From positions 1-6,626 of the forward strand of contig URQS01000094.1 of NCBI GenBank assembly GCA_900550035.1: a DNA stretch of 6,626 bases, given 5' to 3'. The first letter of the stretch is position 1. Every line of letters begins with the position of its first letter. A model generated the notes under the pieces. That model searched no databases. It was not told the DNA's origin and saw nothing but the letters and a program-made list of their open reading frames with translations. A program made the position numbers and the translations under genes. Positions 6,450 through 6,626 of this stretch are shown here, in pieces. This DNA is from an uncultured Prevotella sp. Its GTDB lineage: Bacteria > Bacteroidota > Bacteroidia > Bacteroidales > Bacteroidaceae.

Positions 6450-6480
6450 CAAAGATAGCGAATAATATGGGAAAATCAGA
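6450..6480 (-). promoter_or_regulatory. Bacteroidetes-type promoter of the TPR-kinase unit
   Basis: Read leftward, TATCTTTG (6457-6450) is a perfect match to the -7 pattern TAnnTTTG, and is followed by C as is common. A TCTG at 6480-6477 lies 19 bases upstream and matches the -33 TTTG at three of four bases. The start codon is 36 bases downstream of the -7 element, across an AT-rich leader without a Shine-Dalgarno sequence. This would drive both halves of the split regulator. Confidence 0.65.
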
Positions 6481-6501
6481 CAATTTATATAGAAAAAAAA
6501 G

Positions 6502-6560
6502 CCCTACCCCCGGCCCCTCCCCGAAAAGCCCCGCAAAGCCCCACCCCCGGCCCCTCCCCC
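6502..6560 (-). repeat. GC-rich repeat block with G-quadruplex potential
   Basis: On the plus strand there are eight C-tracts of four or five bases (6507-6511, 6514-6517, 6519-6522, 6529-6532, 6539-6542, 6544-6548, 6551-6554, 6556-6560), plus CCC at 6502. The minus strand is thus G-rich with loops of 1, 2 and 1 bases in 6539-6560, a strong G-quadruplex pattern. The 17 bases ACCCCCGGCCCCTCCCC occur twice, at 6506-6522 and 6543-6559, so the block is partly a tandem duplication. An A-run at 6492-6499 gives a leftward U8 just after it. No gene is present here. Confidence 0.75.
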
Positions 6561-6626
6561 GTAGGGAGGGGAGTAATATGACTTGTAAGCTATAGCAAAC
6601 AGTGCATACCACTCCCCTCCCTGCGG
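6551..6626. repeat. Inverted pair of GC-rich repeat copies
   Basis: CCCCTCCC at 6551-6558 pairs perfectly with GGGAGGGG at 6564-6571 around a five-base loop. On a larger scale, 6559-6580 is the inverse of 6605-6626 at 19 of 22 positions, with a 24-base loop between. The right copy (CTCCCCTCCCTGCGG from 6612) is cut by the window end. The 18-base core at 6556-6573 is identical to that at 330-347. This fits a dispersed, REP-like or non-autonomous element family of unknown type; it could also act as a terminator for a gene to the right. Confidence 0.65.

Noticed and set aside
6430..6612. Possible 60-residue minus-strand protein in the right flank
   Set aside because: Much of it is a translation of the GC-rich repeat (Gly/Arg/Pro runs), and it runs through the TPR-gene promoter.

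Overview
The window looks like a chromosomal stretch of a Bacteroidales bacterium, most likely Prevotella or a close relative (inference). The grounds are a hybrid histidine kinase fused to an AraC-type DNA-binding domain, a TPR-type sensor, promoter-like sequences matching the Bacteroidetes TTTG / TAnnTTTG pattern, AT-rich leaders without Shine-Dalgarno sequences, and a small secreted protein dense in Bacteroidetes-type O-glycosylation motifs. All four credible genes lie on the minus strand, so the biology reads from right to left.

Right to left: 6502-6626 is a very GC-rich, gene-free repeat block. Eight C-tracts of four or more bases (G-tracts on the minus strand) and a large inverted repeat run to the window edge. 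A good promoter (6450-6480) precedes a TPR lipoprotein gene (5310-6413). It is followed, in the same frame and after a single TAG, by a gene for a membrane-anchored histidine kinase, receiver and AraC regulator (3606-5300). Together they have the layout of one known protein type, the TPR-sensor hybrid two-component regulator, so this is best read as one gene interrupted by an amber codon. A hairpin at 3449-3485 may end this transcript. The 275-base gap at 3331-3605 also holds five phased CCACA motifs.

Next come a 101-residue exported Thr-rich protein (3025-3330), a gap with a hairpin and a well-spaced promoter (2861-2892), and a complete 836-residue hybrid histidine kinase with receiver and Hpt-like domains (322-2832). 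This kinase has no DNA-binding output and must pass phosphate to a regulator not present here. Its last ten residues are encoded by a copy of the GC-rich repeat seen at the right end.

The left 321 bases hold no credible gene, but contain a long inverted repeat built of TTGTC units (1-87) and a 33-bp tandem repeat (178-261). No tRNA, rRNA, CRISPR array, transposase or phage gene was seen. The two signalling genes use different relay designs: one is a one-protein membrane-to-DNA circuit, the other a phosphorelay. Nothing in the sequence proves that they act together.
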